NCBI GenBank assembly: GCA_002296225.1
Contig: DBHR01000015.1
Coordinates: 52,505 to 116,504 of the forward strand
Reading direction: 5' to 3'
DNA from: Acidobacteria bacterium UBA823
GTDB taxonomy: Bacteria > Acidobacteriota > Vicinamibacteria > Vicinamibacterales > UBA823
DNA: 64,000 bases
Shown: positions 15,891 through 24,984 of the stretch, piece after piece
How positions within the stretch are numbered: the stretch's first letter is position 1
Layout of the letters: each line of letters starts with the position of its first letter
Program-made: the position numbers and the translations under genes
Notes under the pieces: generated by a model
The model's database searches: none
Told to the model about the DNA's origin: nothing
What the model saw: the letters and a program-made list of their open reading frames with translations, nothing else

Positions 15891-18524
15891 CTACACTGCT
15901 GCAAGCTCTTCAGAGCGAACGTAGTCACACTCCTCCTTATGGCAGAGTAGCTGACGACCGTGCCGCTTGGTGACTTTTTCTACGAGAAACGGCGTCTGGC
16001 ACGTCGGACAGGGCTCGAGTAGCGGCTTGTTCCAGAGCGTGAAGTCACATTCCGGATAATTGCCGCACCCGTAGAAGGCCCGACCCCGGCGAGTTTGCCG
16101 CTCAACGATGTCACCACCATCCTCCGGGCACGCGACGCCGGTGCTCTTCAGCTTCACGTAGCGGCACTTCGGGTAGCCGCTGCAGGCCGTGAACTCGCCA
16201 AACCGTCCCTGCTTAATGACAAGATTCGAATCGCAGCGCGGACATTTCTCGTCGAGCATTTGATCAGGCTTGGCCGCAGTCAAACCCTGTTTCGTCGAAA
16301 TAAGCTTCCGTGTTGTTTTGCAATCTGGGTATCCCGAACAAGCAAGGAACTGTCCGAAACGACCGCGCTTAACGACCATCGGCTTGCCACAGTTCTCGCA
16401 CGTCTCAGTCGCCTCATCCTGCCCGGCATCGGCATTCTCGAGTTCACGGGTGTTCTGGCACTGACCTTCGACCTGCAGCAAGCCCCGAACAACCAAACGC
16501 CGCAACGTCGCCCCCGCTATGGCGTGTTCGAGAAGCACCGATTGGGCCAACCCCTCCTTGGCTTCGGCCAACGTTTCCAGTGCAAGCAACTGGCGAGGCC
16601 CAATACGGCCAAGTTTCTTCGAAGAGCCGCTCCGGGCCCGTTCCGCCAAATACGTTCTCGCTATCGGCGTCAGTTGGAAATCTGGAGAGCTACTGCACGC
16701 GAGGAAAAGACCGAAGCGGCCGACCTTGACGATCATCGGCGAGTCACACTTGTCGCAGACCTCTTCACTCGGCAGGCCTTCAGCCTTGATGTTTGGCATC
16801 GATTTGGCCGCCTCGGTCAAATCGATGCTGAATTTTGCGTAGAAACTCTCGATGGTACCGTGGTAACTGGCCTCGCCGCCTTCAATCTTGTCCAGCGAGT
16901 TCTCGAGCTCCTTGGTGTACTCAACGTCGAGGATATCGTCGAAACTCTTGGCCAGTAGGTCTGTCACCAGCACGCCGAGTCGAGTCGGCTTGAACCGTCC
17001 TTCGATTTTCTCGGCATACTCCCGAGCCTGCAAAACCCCGATGATCGACGCATATGTACTGGGCCGACCAATTCCGTTCTCCTCGAGTTCCTTAACAAGC
17101 GTCGCCTCGCTGAACCGAGGCGGCGGCTGCGTGAATTTCTGTGCGGGACGAAGCTCCTTGACCTCCATCCGGTCCCCCGGCTGCATAACCGGCAGGGCAT
17201 CGGACACAGCGGCGGCGTCCCCATTAGCGCCAGCCGTTGGGCCCTCGACCTCACCCACCTTCTCCTCGACAGTGAGCCCGTGAGCTGCCATCCAGCCCTT
17301 GAACTTCAGCACCGATCCCTTTACCCGGAATGTATAGGGGCCGGCACCGATGTCGACCGTGGTGTTGTCGAAGCGCGCGGGCGGCATCTGTGACGCGACG
17401 AACCGGTTCCAGATCATCCGGTATAGCGTGTACTGCTCGTGCGTCATATGCGGCTTGACCGTCTCGGGGTCGTGCTGGACTGAGGTGGGCCGAATCGCCT
17501 CATGGGCATCCTGAGCGCCGGCTTTGGTGGGGAACCTATTCGGCTTCTTCGGCACGAACTCGTCACCAAAGGCTTGACCTATATGCGCGCGAACGTCGTC
17601 GACCGCCTGAGCTGAGACACGGGTCGAATCGGTCCGCATGTAGGTGATAAGCCCCACAGCCCCATCGCCGGGCAGTTCGATCCCCTCGTAGAGCTGCTGT
17701 GCAATCATCATCGTCCGCTTCACAGGCATCTTTGATGCTTGTTGGAGCTTGCTCGTAATGAATGGCGGCGGCGCGCTCTTCTTGCCCTCTTTTGTCGCCA
17801 CGTCGCTCACGATAAACGGCTTGCCAGCAACGGCGTCGAGGACGACCTTCGATTCGACTTCATTGGCAACTTTGATCGTTTTGCCGTCCTGCTTAATTAG
17901 TTTCGCTTCGAACTCGGGAGGCTGGTCGGCCATAAGCCGCGCGAAAATGTGCCAGTACTCTTCAGGCTTGAACCGCTCGATCTCCTTCTCGCGATCGCAG
18001 ACCAACCGTAATGTCACCGACTGCACGCGGCCTGCGCTTAAGCCGCGGCGAACCTTGTCCCACAGAAGCGGGCTGAGCTTATAGCCCACGAGGCGGTCGA
18101 GGACCCGTCGCGCCTGCTGCGCGTCGACCATCCGCTGATCGATGTTGCCAGTATGCTTGAGCGCCTCAAGAATTGCTTTTTTGGTGATTTCGTTGAACGT
18201 GAGCCGGTGAATCTTCCGCTTACTTCCACGCAGCACCTTAGCCAAGTGCCAACCGATCGCTTCGCCCTCACGGTCAGGGTCGGTAGCAACGTAGATATCC
18301 GTAGCATCCTTTGCCGCCGCGCGCAGTTCCTTGATGACTTTCTTACGACCAGGAATCAGCTCGTAGGCGGGCGTGAACTCACCGTCGACATCCACACCCA
18401 GTTTGCTTTTCGGCAAGTCGCGGATGTGTCCCATCGAGGCCATCACCTTGAAGTCCTTGCCGAGATATTTGTTAATGGTCTTCGCCTTTGCAGGTGACTC
18501 GACCACCACGAGTGACTTGGGCAT
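15891..18524 (-). CDS. topA: DNA topoisomerase I with a domain inserted in its first zinc ribbon
   Basis: 877 residues from the ATG at 18524, which has AGGA nine bases upstream; a longer frame is rejected. The TOPRIM domain has the acidic triad in ATDPDREGEA (Asp82, Asp84, Glu86), and the active tyrosine is Tyr295 (ITYMRTDST). The C-terminal part carries five cysteine zinc-ribbon units. The first is split: Cys590, Cys593 and Cys610 are followed by SSSPD, then about 73 foreign residues (616-688), then QCQNTREL with Cys689 as the expected fourth ligand. The insert has a helix-turn-helix character (GPRQLLALETLAEA, then GATLRRLVVRGLLQVE) resembling the winged-helix part of PriA. The enzyme relaxes negative supercoils. 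Function of the insert is unknown. Confidence 0.96.
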   Translation of the reverse strand: MPKSLVVVESPAKAKTINKYLGKDFKVMASMGHIRDLPKSKLGVDVDGEFTPAYELIPGRKKVIKELRAAAKDATDIYVATDPDREGEAIGWHLAKVLRGSKRKIHRLTFNEITKKAILEALKHTGNIDQRMVDAQQARRVLDRLVGYKLSPLLWDKVRRGLSAGRVQSVTLRLVCDREKEIERFKPEEYWHIFARLMADQPPEFEAKLIKQDGKTIKVANEVESKVVLDAVAGKPFIVSDVATKEGKKSAPPPFITSKLQQASKMPVKRTMMIAQQLYEGIELPGDGAVGLITYMRTDSTRVSAQAVDDVRAHIGQAFGDEFVPKKPNRFPTKAGAQDAHEAIRPTSVQHDPETVKPHMTHEQYTLYRMIWNRFVASQMPPARFDNTTVDIGAGPYTFRVKGSVLKFKGWMAAHGLTVEEKVGEVEGPTAGANGDAAAVSDALPVMQPGDRMEVKELRPAQKFTQPPPRFSEATLVKELEENGIGRPSTYASIIGVLQAREYAEKIEGRFKPTRLGVLVTDLLAKSFDDILDVEYTKELENSLDKIEGGEASYHGTIESFYAKFSIDLTEAAKSMPNIKAEGLPSEEVCDKCDSPMIVKVGRFGLFLACSSSPDFQLTPIARTYLAERARSGSSKKLGRIGPRQLLALETLAEAKEGLAQSVLLEHAIAGATLRRLVVRGLLQVEGQCQNTRELENADAGQDEATETCENCGKPMVVKRGRFGQFLACSGYPDCKTTRKLISTKQGLTAAKPDQMLDEKCPRCDSNLVIKQGRFGEFTACSGYPKCRYVKLKSTGVACPEDGGDIVERQTRRGRAFYGCGNYPECDFTLWNKPLLEPCPTCQTPFLVEKVTKRHGRQLLCHKEECDYVRSEELAAV

Positions 18525-18877
18525 AGCTGTAATCCTGATTCTCTTTAGGTGGGCCCGTGCCGGCGTCCAACGCGCCAATACGCACCCCCGTAATTTACGT
18601 TAGCATTTTCTTAGCACGCACGAAAACCAACAACCTTCGATACCTCGACGAAGCCCCGAAGCGAGAGGTCGAGCAGCCAGGTCAAAAAAGGGCGTTGTGA
18701 GGCCTCGATCGCCCGCCGAGACCATCCAAGTCGCAGGCTCTGCGGTAGAGAAAGGGCGATTCCGCGGCGCATTTACGCGTATTTTGACCCGAGATACCCA
18801 TCTCCCCCGAGGTATCGTCCGCGCGCCCCACAACCTTTGCTACATCAGCTATAGTTTTAAGGATTCTGGGTGTCTTG
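18525..18877. other. Intergenic region between topA and the TPR gene
   Basis: 353 bases separating divergent genes. I see no convincing gene. A TATAGT -10-like box at 18850-18855 may serve the TPR gene, and a poor TTGGAC/TAAAGA pair lies just ahead of topA on the minus strand. Confidence 0.4.
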
Positions 18878-19225
18878 ATGCGGAACGTGGCCTTGTACGC
18901 GGCTCTCCTGCTAACCCTAGCAGCGATGCCGGCTGCCGTCGCGGCTGACGAGCGGTCCGATGCGAGGCGACAGGTCGAATTCGGCATTAGGGTCGCCGAG
19001 CGCGGCTTGTGGCGTGAAGCTGCTTATCGATGGCAGCGCGCCGTGGAGATTGATCCCACCTACGCCGCCGCCTGGAACAACTTGGCCATCGCCTACGAGC
19101 ACTCTGGCAAATTCGACGAGGCTCGCCGGGCGTACGAACGTGCGAGCGAACTCGAGCCGAATAACGCGACCATCGAGCAGAATTTTGATTTATTCAAAGA
19201 ACTAAATGACCGGACGAGTAACTAG
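18878..19225 (+). CDS. Exported TPR protein
   Basis: 115 residues from the ATG at 18878. A signal peptide (about 1-23, NVALYAALLLTLAAMPAAVAA) is followed by two or so tetratricopeptide repeats (about 35-105; WREAAYRWQRAVEIDPTYAAAWNNLA, split here as WREAAYRWQRAVE and IDPTYAAAWNNLA). It is probably periplasmic and binds other proteins. Its 3' end overlaps the following lipoprotein gene by 20 bases, so the two are likely translated together and may work as a pair. A -10-like TATAGT lies 23 bases before the start. Confidence 0.8.
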   Translation: MRNVALYAALLLTLAAMPAAVAADERSDARRQVEFGIRVAERGLWREAAYRWQRAVEIDPTYAAAWNNLAIAYEHSGKFDEARRAYERASELEPNNATIEQNFDLFKELNDRTSN

Positions 19226-19970
19226 TATCGCGGCGGCCCTGGCTGTCCTCACGGCCTGCGCTGGGTCGGCGCCGCGCGAAATTGTTATCGAAACGCCACT
19301 CCAAGCAAAACTCGACATCTCGCCGTTCAGTCGTATCCTTGTCGCGGGCTTTGTCGCTGCTGGTAGCGACGAGGTTGACGCCAACCTCGAGACAGCACGC
19401 CTGCTACGCAGCCAACTCAGGAATCGATCGGACTTGCAGGTCATTGAGAGCAACGTCCTGTCGCTAGCCGACTTAGTCGGCGACGAAAAAATCGGCGGGA
19501 GTTTCGGTGATGCGGTCCCGCTGGTGGATCCGAGCGCGATTACCGAAGAGCAACAACTAGAAGCCTACGAGCGCGCTTTCGCGGACGTCAGTTATTGGCA
19601 GCGGCTCGGCGAAGAACACATGGATCCGCTGATCGTGACCGGTACGGTACTTTTCGTCCCGCACTCACGTACCGGATTCGTCACGCAGGAACAGGAGTCC
19701 TACGACTCTTTGGGTCGACGGCGCGTCGTGCCAGTTCGCGCGTATCGGGAACGGACAGGGTACGTACTCAGCCACAAGTTTATCTTCATCGATGGACGGA
19801 CGGGCAACACTCTCTACAGCGAATCGCACCGGGAAGAGATCCTGTACGACGCCCAACAAAACACACCTGCGCTCTCCTCGTATTTCGAACTAATGGACCG
19901 GCTGCTACCGACCTTCCTCAGCGCTCTGAGCACGCAGACCATCCGTGGCACGCGACTCTTGTTGAGATAG
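19206..19970 (+). CDS. Lipoprotein of unknown function paired with a TPR protein
   Basis: 254 residues. The signal sequence ends in a lipobox LTAC with Cys18. The mature protein has a mixed alpha/beta pattern, with FSRILVAGFVAAGSDEVDANLETARLLRSQL split across about 41-72 (FSRILVAGFVAAG, LETARLLRSQL) and PLIVTGTVLFV near 141. It resembles periplasmic proteins that compute a parameter from several inputs (CsgG/DUF4136-like), but I cannot assign a family. The C-terminal part has FIFIDGRTGNTLYSE. The start lies inside the end of the TPR gene, so they form a two-gene unit. No terminator with a U-run is visible before rplU. Confidence 0.65.
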   Translation: MTGRVTSIAAALAVLTACAGSAPREIVIETPLQAKLDISPFSRILVAGFVAAGSDEVDANLETARLLRSQLRNRSDLQVIESNVLSLADLVGDEKIGGSFGDAVPLVDPSAITEEQQLEAYERAFADVSYWQRLGEEHMDPLIVTGTVLFVPHSRTGFVTQEQESYDSLGRRRVVPVRAYRERTGYVLSHKFIFIDGRTGNTLYSESHREEILYDAQQNTPALSSYFELMDRLLPTFLSALSTQTIRGTRLLLR

Positions 19971-20009
19971 CGGGATCGCTTCACTAAGCTCGCTCAATGA
20001 ACCCCCGTT

Positions 20010-20039
20010 TTGCGGAAATGGGTTCCGGAGTGTTATCCT
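20010..20039 (+). promoter_or_regulatory. Predicted promoter of the rplU-rpmA-obgE-nadD-rsfS operon
   Basis: TTGCGG (20010-20015) and the extended -10 TGTTATCCT (TATCCT at 20034-20039) are 18 bases apart. Transcription would begin near 20046, giving a leader of about 100 bases before the rplU GTG. An imperfect inverted repeat GAACCC/GGGTTC lies around the -35 region. The leader could carry ribosomal-protein control, but I see no known motif. Confidence 0.4.
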
Positions 20040-20148
20040 ATTAGGGCGCGAGTGGGTTCAGACGGGGGTCCCGTGGGAACCATCTGGGCATACAGCAGCA
20101 ACATCGGGCTACCTGGGCCACCATAGAACAGGTGAGGAGCGTCCTGCG

Positions 20149-20463
20149 GTGTACGCAATCATTCAGAACGGCGGGCGGCAGGTTCGTGTCACGCCAGGCG
20201 CAGTCGTGACGGTCGACCGCATCCCTGAGGAAGCCGGGCACGAAGTAAGCTTCGACCGCGTGTTGCTAGTCGGTAAGGACGGCGGTCAAGTTTTAGCTGG
20301 CTCGCCCTACGTGCCCGACGCGTCGGTGACCGGCGTCATCGACGGCGTCGTCCGAGGACCGAAGATTCGAGTCTTCCGAAAGAAGCGTCGTAAGGGTATG
20401 CGACGCACTCAGGGGCACCGGAGCGTACTGACGCGTGTCCGAGTAAAAGACATTCGCGCGTAA
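20149..20463 (+). CDS. rplU: 50S ribosomal protein L21
   Basis: 104 residues starting at GTG (20149), preceded by GAGGAG about ten bases away. It begins MYAIIQNGGRQVRV as bL21 does and ends with the basic region VFRKKRRKGMRRTQGHR that contacts 23S rRNA. The length is normal. It opens the household unit rplU-rpmA-obgE-nadD-rsfS, an order shared by many bacteria. Confidence 0.98.
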   Translation: MYAIIQNGGRQVRVTPGAVVTVDRIPEEAGHEVSFDRVLLVGKDGGQVLAGSPYVPDASVTGVIDGVVRGPKIRVFRKKRRKGMRRTQGHRSVLTRVRVKDIRA

Positions 20464-20493
20464 GGGGAACAACATCCCGGTAGGCAAGACTCG

Positions 20494-20748
20494 ATGGCAC
20501 ATAAGAAGGGCCAAGGCAGTTCACGAAACGGGCGGGACAGCAATGCCCAGCGCCTGGGCGTCAAGCGGTATGACGGCAACCGAGTCACCGGTGGGACCAT
20601 TCTGATCCGGCAGCGCGGGCGGCGGTTCAGGCCAGGCCTCAACGTCGGATTAGGCAAAGACGACACGCTCTTTGCAAAAACCGCCGGTCTGGTACGGTTC
20701 GAAGACCACGGCGCGCGCGGCCGTGTCATCAGCGTGGTTCCCCTCTAG
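20494..20748 (+). CDS. rpmA: 50S ribosomal protein L27
   Basis: 84 residues, MAHKKGQGSSRNGRDS at the N-terminus. The first residues reach the peptidyl transferase centre. There is no Firmicutes-type cleavable N-terminal extension. GVKRYDGNRVTGGTILIRQRG and FAKTAGLVRFE, read as separate motifs GTILIRQRG and TAGLVRFE, are diagnostic. It lies 30 bases after rplU and 62 bases before obgE. Confidence 0.98.
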   Translation: MAHKKGQGSSRNGRDSNAQRLGVKRYDGNRVTGGTILIRQRGRRFRPGLNVGLGKDDTLFAKTAGLVRFEDHGARGRVISVVPL

Positions 20749-20810
20749 AACTGAGCCTCAGGCACTCGTGACACGCACGCAGACCGCTTCAGGCGCGTGC
20801 GAACGCTTCC

Positions 20811-21866
20811 ATGTTCGTCGACGAAATCGACATTCACGTTACCGCTGGCCGCGGCGGCCGAGGCTGCCTCAGTTTTCGTCGCGAGAAGTTTGTCCCGCGA
20901 GGGGGCCCTGACGGTGGTGACGGTGGTGACGGTGGCTCCATCTACATGGTCGCCAGCTCCCACTTCAACACGCTCATCCACTATCGATTTCATCCTGAGT
21001 TTCGCGCTCGGCGCGGCGCGCACGGCGAGGGTGCCAACCGCAGCGGACGGAAGGGCAAGGACCTCGAGCTCGAAGTGCCCGCGGGCACGAGCATTTACGA
21101 GTTGACTGATGATTACCCTGTTGAGCTAGCTGACCTCACCGAAGCCGGTCAGCGGGTACTCGTGGCGAAAGGCGGTCTCGGCGGCCGCGGTAACGCTAGA
21201 TTCGCAACTTCGACCAACCAAGCACCGCGCCGGACGGAGCCTGGTCTCGAAGGCGAAGTTCGTCAATTACGGCTGAAGTTGAAGCTACTAGCCGACGTGG
21301 GACTCGTCGGGTTTCCAAACGTTGGAAAATCCACCCTCATCGCACACATCTCGGCCGCAAGACCTAAAATCGCTGACTACCCGTTCACAACTCTGTCACC
21401 TAACCTTGGCGTCGTCAGCCTGTCGGACGACCGTAGCTTCGTCGTCGCCGACGTGCCAGGCCTCATCGAAGGCGCCCATGCCGGACACGGCCTGGGTCAC
21501 CGGTTTCTGAGCCACCTCGAGCGTACCAAGGTTCTGGTCCACATCGTTGATGTATCATCGGCGTCAGGCCGTGACCCCCTCGACGACTACGATACGATCC
21601 GCCGAGAACTCGCCCTCTATCCCATCGGCGCAGATGATGCCGCGGGACCGCTCGACCGCCGACCGCAATTGGTCGCCGCAAACAAGATTGACGCGCTCGA
21701 CGAACCAGCGAGGCTCGAGCGTTTGAGCGAGACGCTATCTGCGCGGGAAATCCCCGTTTACCCGATTTCTGCCGTAACTGGACAGGGGATACGTCCGCTA
21801 CTTGAAGCACTGTGGCAAGCTGTCTCGCCCGCTACTAGATCGAGCTTGCCGGCGATAAACCAATGA
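20811..21866 (+). CDS. obgE: GTPase ObgE/CgtA
   Basis: 351 residues. The glycine-rich Obg domain (1-158; GGPDGGDGGDGGS) is followed by the G domain with G1 GFPNVGKST (167-175), G3 DVPGLIEGAH and G4 AANKID. The extra C-terminal OCT domain found in some species is absent. It assists large-subunit assembly and stress control. Its last bases overlap the nadD start in an ATGA. Cytoplasmic, essential in most bacteria. Confidence 0.97.
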   Translation: MFVDEIDIHVTAGRGGRGCLSFRREKFVPRGGPDGGDGGDGGSIYMVASSHFNTLIHYRFHPEFRARRGAHGEGANRSGRKGKDLELEVPAGTSIYELTDDYPVELADLTEAGQRVLVAKGGLGGRGNARFATSTNQAPRRTEPGLEGEVRQLRLKLKLLADVGLVGFPNVGKSTLIAHISAARPKIADYPFTTLSPNLGVVSLSDDRSFVVADVPGLIEGAHAGHGLGHRFLSHLERTKVLVHIVDVSSASGRDPLDDYDTIRRELALYPIGADDAAGPLDRRPQLVAANKIDALDEPARLERLSETLSAREIPVYPISAVTGQGIRPLLEALWQAVSPATRSSLPAINQ

Positions 21867-22534
21867 GTTCGCTCCCGCGAACCGGACTGCTCGGCGGAAC
21901 GTTCGACCCGACGCATCATGGACACGTGGCCGTCGCCGAGGCCGCCCAGCAGGTATTCAACATGGATCGCGTGCTCCTCGTCCCCGCCCGAGTCCCACCT
22001 CATCGGCAAGTGGCACCGGTGGCATCGCCGTCTGACCGGTTCGCGATGCTGGAACTGGCGGTCAGCGGCCACCCAAGTCTAATTGCTTCCGATTTAGAAC
22101 TGCACGACCCTGCACCTGCTTATACGACGGAAACACTGCAGCGACTGACCGACGCTGGACAGGCGACGTCGCAATTATTCTTTATTATCGGCGCGGATGC
22201 TTTTGCCGAAATTTCCACTTGGCAAGGCTACCCGACGTTGCTTGACCAATCCCATTTCGTCGTCGTGCCAAGACCGGGCCACGACCTGAGCGTGCTGCGT
22301 CGCGGCCTCCCAGGAATGGCACACCGTTTCCAAGAAGTTCGCGCTGGGGCCATGGGCTGCCCACCTGATGACGGACGGACCGCGATCTTTACCATCGAGG
22401 CCGACACACCAGACATTACGTCGAGCGCCATTCGCCAACATCTGTCCGTTGGCACTTCAATAGACGACCTCGTACCAAGCGCCGTCGCACACTACATTCG
22501 TGCACACCATCTGTATGCACCCGCCACCCAGTAG
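21863..22534 (+). CDS. nadD: Nicotinate-nucleotide adenylyltransferase
   Basis: 223 residues. It shows the nucleotidyltransferase motif GGTFDPTHHGH near the N-terminus and the C-terminal TSSAIRQHLSVG (SxxxR type). It converts nicotinate mononucleotide and ATP to deamido-NAD. The NH3-dependent nadE at 33987-34742 would complete NAD synthesis. Its start overlaps the obgE stop by four bases and rsfS follows after nine bases. Confidence 0.96.
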   Translation: MSSLPRTGLLGGTFDPTHHGHVAVAEAAQQVFNMDRVLLVPARVPPHRQVAPVASPSDRFAMLELAVSGHPSLIASDLELHDPAPAYTTETLQRLTDAGQATSQLFFIIGADAFAEISTWQGYPTLLDQSHFVVVPRPGHDLSVLRRGLPGMAHRFQEVRAGAMGCPPDDGRTAIFTIEADTPDITSSAIRQHLSVGTSIDDLVPSAVAHYIRAHHLYAPATQ

Positions 22535-22543
22535 ACGACTTGC

Positions 22544-22933
22544 ATGAGTAACGTGCAAGAGCGACAGGGCAGACTGTCGACGCTACCAGAGGCCATCCGA
22601 GCGAGCGTGCTCGCGGCGCAAGACAAGAAGGCCGCTGACGTCGTCATCCTAGACCTAAGGACTGCAACTGCATTCACCGACTTCTTCGTTATTTGCTCTG
22701 GCCAACACTCCCTGCAAGCCAAAACCATTGCCGAGAACATCGAAACGCGACTTCGACAGAATGGTTTAAAGCCAGCCGTCGTTGAAGGCACTGGGCGGGC
22801 GGAATGGATTCTGCTTGATTTCTTCGACTTCGTCGTGCACGTGTTCACGCCTGAGGCCAGAGAGTTCTACAGCTTGGAGCGACTCTGGGGAAAAGCCGAG
22901 CGGCTCGATGTGAACGACGCGGAACCAGAGTGA
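22544..22933 (+). CDS. rsfS: Ribosome silencing factor RsfS
   Basis: 129 residues of the Iojap/RsfS family. Characteristic stretches are KKAADVVILDL, TDFFVICSG, AEWILLDFFDFVVHVF and FYSLERLWG. It binds L14 and blocks joining of ribosomal subunits when nutrients are low. It ends the rplU-obgE-nadD unit and is convergent with tmk. No strong terminator is seen in the 67 bases between them. Confidence 0.96.
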   Translation: MSNVQERQGRLSTLPEAIRASVLAAQDKKAADVVILDLRTATAFTDFFVICSGQHSLQAKTIAENIETRLRQNGLKPAVVEGTGRAEWILLDFFDFVVHVFTPEAREFYSLERLWGKAERLDVNDAEPE

Positions 22934-23000
22934 TGGTGCGTTGAAGCCCTACGAAAGGCAGCAGTGGAAGGCGAGCAACGAGTGTGGGCGGTTGCCGTAG

Positions 23001-23585
23001 CTACAATCGTGCCGAGACAGCCGTTATGACCGCCTCGGTAACTTCGGCCTCCGACCGCTGGCCGTCAATCGTGACCCAACGCTCTTCAGCCGCAAGCTGA
23101 AGGTAGCTGTCTCGTACCCGCCCGAGCAGCGGCAGATCTCGCTCATATCGATCGCGGTCTGAGACCTTCCGACGGGCAGCCGTCTCGGCCGAGATGTCGA
23201 GCAGCACCGTAAAGTCAGGCTGCGGCAAAAACCGCTGCATGTCCGTCAGCCACACGGGATCCAGATCCTGACCCTCACCGTAGGCGATGCTCGACGCCAA
23301 GTAGCGGTCGCACAGCACGATCAGGCCACCGGCCAACCAGCGCTCGAGATCCGCTCGGCGCTCGAATCGGTTCGCGACATACAATAACTGCATTACTTCG
23401 GGCGTATAATCCCGCTCGCCCTGTAACGCGCGTGCAATCTCTTCACCGATCGAAGTGCCGTAATCCGGAAAGGATGCGACGCGCACCTTGCGTCCCCGCT
23501 GTCGTAAATGATCGCGAAGATGTAGCGCTTGAGTTTCCTTCCCGCTTTGATCTAACCCTTCGAATGCTATGAGGAGTCCTGCCAT
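23001..23585 (-). CDS. tmk: Thymidylate kinase
   Basis: 194 residues. The P-loop reads FEGLDQSGKETQ, a variant of the usual GxDGxGKxT with Gln and Glu at two positions. The DRYLASSIAYGEG motif binds the nucleotide, and a short LID follows (RKVSDRDRYERD). It phosphorylates dTMP to dTDP in the cytoplasm. It is the last gene of lpxC-lysA-tmk on the minus strand, 34 bases after lysA. It is close to family length (about 200). Confidence 0.94.
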   Translation of the reverse strand: MAGLLIAFEGLDQSGKETQALHLRDHLRQRGRKVRVASFPDYGTSIGEEIARALQGERDYTPEVMQLLYVANRFERRADLERWLAGGLIVLCDRYLASSIAYGEGQDLDPVWLTDMQRFLPQPDFTVLLDISAETAARRKVSDRDRYERDLPLLGRVRDSYLQLAAEERWVTIDGQRSEAEVTEAVITAVSARL

Positions 23586-23619
23586 CTGCTCTGCCGCTGC
23601 CGGTCACCTGGATAGGCAC

Positions 23620-24858
23620 CTACACCTCCTGCGCCAGCATCGCCTCCACAGTTTGCCGTCGTCGAATGAGGGTCCACGTTCCATCTTCGACTAAAACCTC
23701 AGCCGCAATCGGCCGCCGATTGTAATTCGAAGCCATACTGGCGCCATAGGCTCCCGTGTCGAGAATTGCCACGAGATCATCGACCTTTAACGGCGGCAGC
23801 CGGTGGTCTGCCCCAAACGAGTCACTGCTCTCGCAGACAGGACCGACCACGTCAACGGCACTTGGCGTGCCCACATGGGTTGCCACAGGACTCACGCGGT
23901 GTCTGGCGCCATAGAGCGCCGGCCGCAGGCACTCTGTCATTCCCGCATCCAGCACGACGAAGGTCCGGCCGTCGGGATACGACTTCACGTCAACGACGCG
24001 CGACACGAGGACGCCAGCCGGTCCGACGATAAACCGGCCTGGCTCGAGCACAAGTGCTAAGCCGGACCCCTTCAATTCCCCAAGCAGTGCCGCTGCGTAC
24101 TCGGCGAGATCGAGACCTGCCGTGCCATCGTAAGAGATGCCAACACCGCCCCCCACATCCACGTGTTCGATCGGAATACCCTGGGACGTCAGCATCCGTG
24201 CCAACTCGACTGCCGTCGCAGCGGCTCGACGGAGAGGATCGACCTTAACAATTTGAGAACCGATATGCACGTGGATGCCGACAAGTCGAAGCCCGCGTCG
24301 CGCCGCCGCTTCACGGCAAATCGCAGGTGCTTCACTCAACGCAACACCAAATTTGTTGCGGCGGGTGCCCGTGGAGATGTGCGGGTGACTCATCACATCA
24401 ATGTCGGGATTGACGCGTAGAGCGACGGCAGCCGTTCTGCCATGCGCAGCTGCAATGGCATCGATCCGGTCAAGCTCCCCCGCCGACTCCGCATTAATCG
24501 CTCTAAGACCCAGAGAAACAGCCTTGGTCAATTCTTCGGCCCGCTTTCCAACGCCCGTGAAGATAATTTGCGACGGCGTAAACCCGGCGCGAAGAGCCAC
24601 GTCGATTTCCCCTCCCGAGTTCGCGTCCACGGCAGAACCAAGCGAGTGCAGCAGCCGCAACACACCCAAAGTCGAATTTGCCTTGAGCGCATAGTGCACA
24701 GCGTGGGGGTTCGTCTTGAACGCGGCGTCGAACGCCCGGAACCGGTGGCGGACGATGCCAGCGGCATAGACGTGCAACGGTGTGCCCTCCGCCTCGGCTA
24801 ATCGCGCCAGCGGTACGGCATCACACGCGATACCATTCGGCGAATCGTGAAATCCCAT
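23620..24858 (-). CDS. lysA: Diaminopimelate decarboxylase
   Basis: 412 residues from the ATG at 24858; a GTG nine bases upstream is the alternative. It is a fold-III PLP enzyme with the cofactor lysine Lys59 in HYALKANS, HVHIGSQI, the phosphate-binding glycine run DVGGGVGISY, EPGRF, and the C-terminal CESSD and GAYGASMASNYN (read as GAYGASM, SNYN) that complete the substrate site. It makes lysine from meso-diaminopimelate. It lies 126 bases after lpxC and 34 before tmk. Confidence 0.96.
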   Translation of the reverse strand: MGFHDSPNGIACDAVPLARLAEAEGTPLHVYAAGIVRHRFRAFDAAFKTNPHAVHYALKANSTLGVLRLLHSLGSAVDANSGGEIDVALRAGFTPSQIIFTGVGKRAEELTKAVSLGLRAINAESAGELDRIDAIAAAHGRTAAVALRVNPDIDVMSHPHISTGTRRNKFGVALSEAPAICREAAARRGLRLVGIHVHIGSQIVKVDPLRRAAATAVELARMLTSQGIPIEHVDVGGGVGISYDGTAGLDLAEYAAALLGELKGSGLALVLEPGRFIVGPAGVLVSRVVDVKSYPDGRTFVVLDAGMTECLRPALYGARHRVSPVATHVGTPSAVDVVGPVCESSDSFGADHRLPPLKVDDLVAILDTGAYGASMASNYNRRPIAAEVLVEDGTWTLIRRRQTVEAMLAQEV

Positions 24859-24984
24859 GTCGGACACGTGCTCTTTGCCGCGTAGAGGGGGAGGAAAACG
24901 ATTGGCTCAAGGCGCACGACTCGCTGCCGGTACTAGAGCCGTTGCTCGTCGCGTAGATGGAAAATCTGGGAAAATCGTGCGCCG

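Noticed and set aside
16095..16958. 287-codon plus-strand frame opposite topA
   Set aside because: It is antisense to the conserved topoisomerase C-terminal domains and its translation has no family features; high GC content makes long shadow frames common here.
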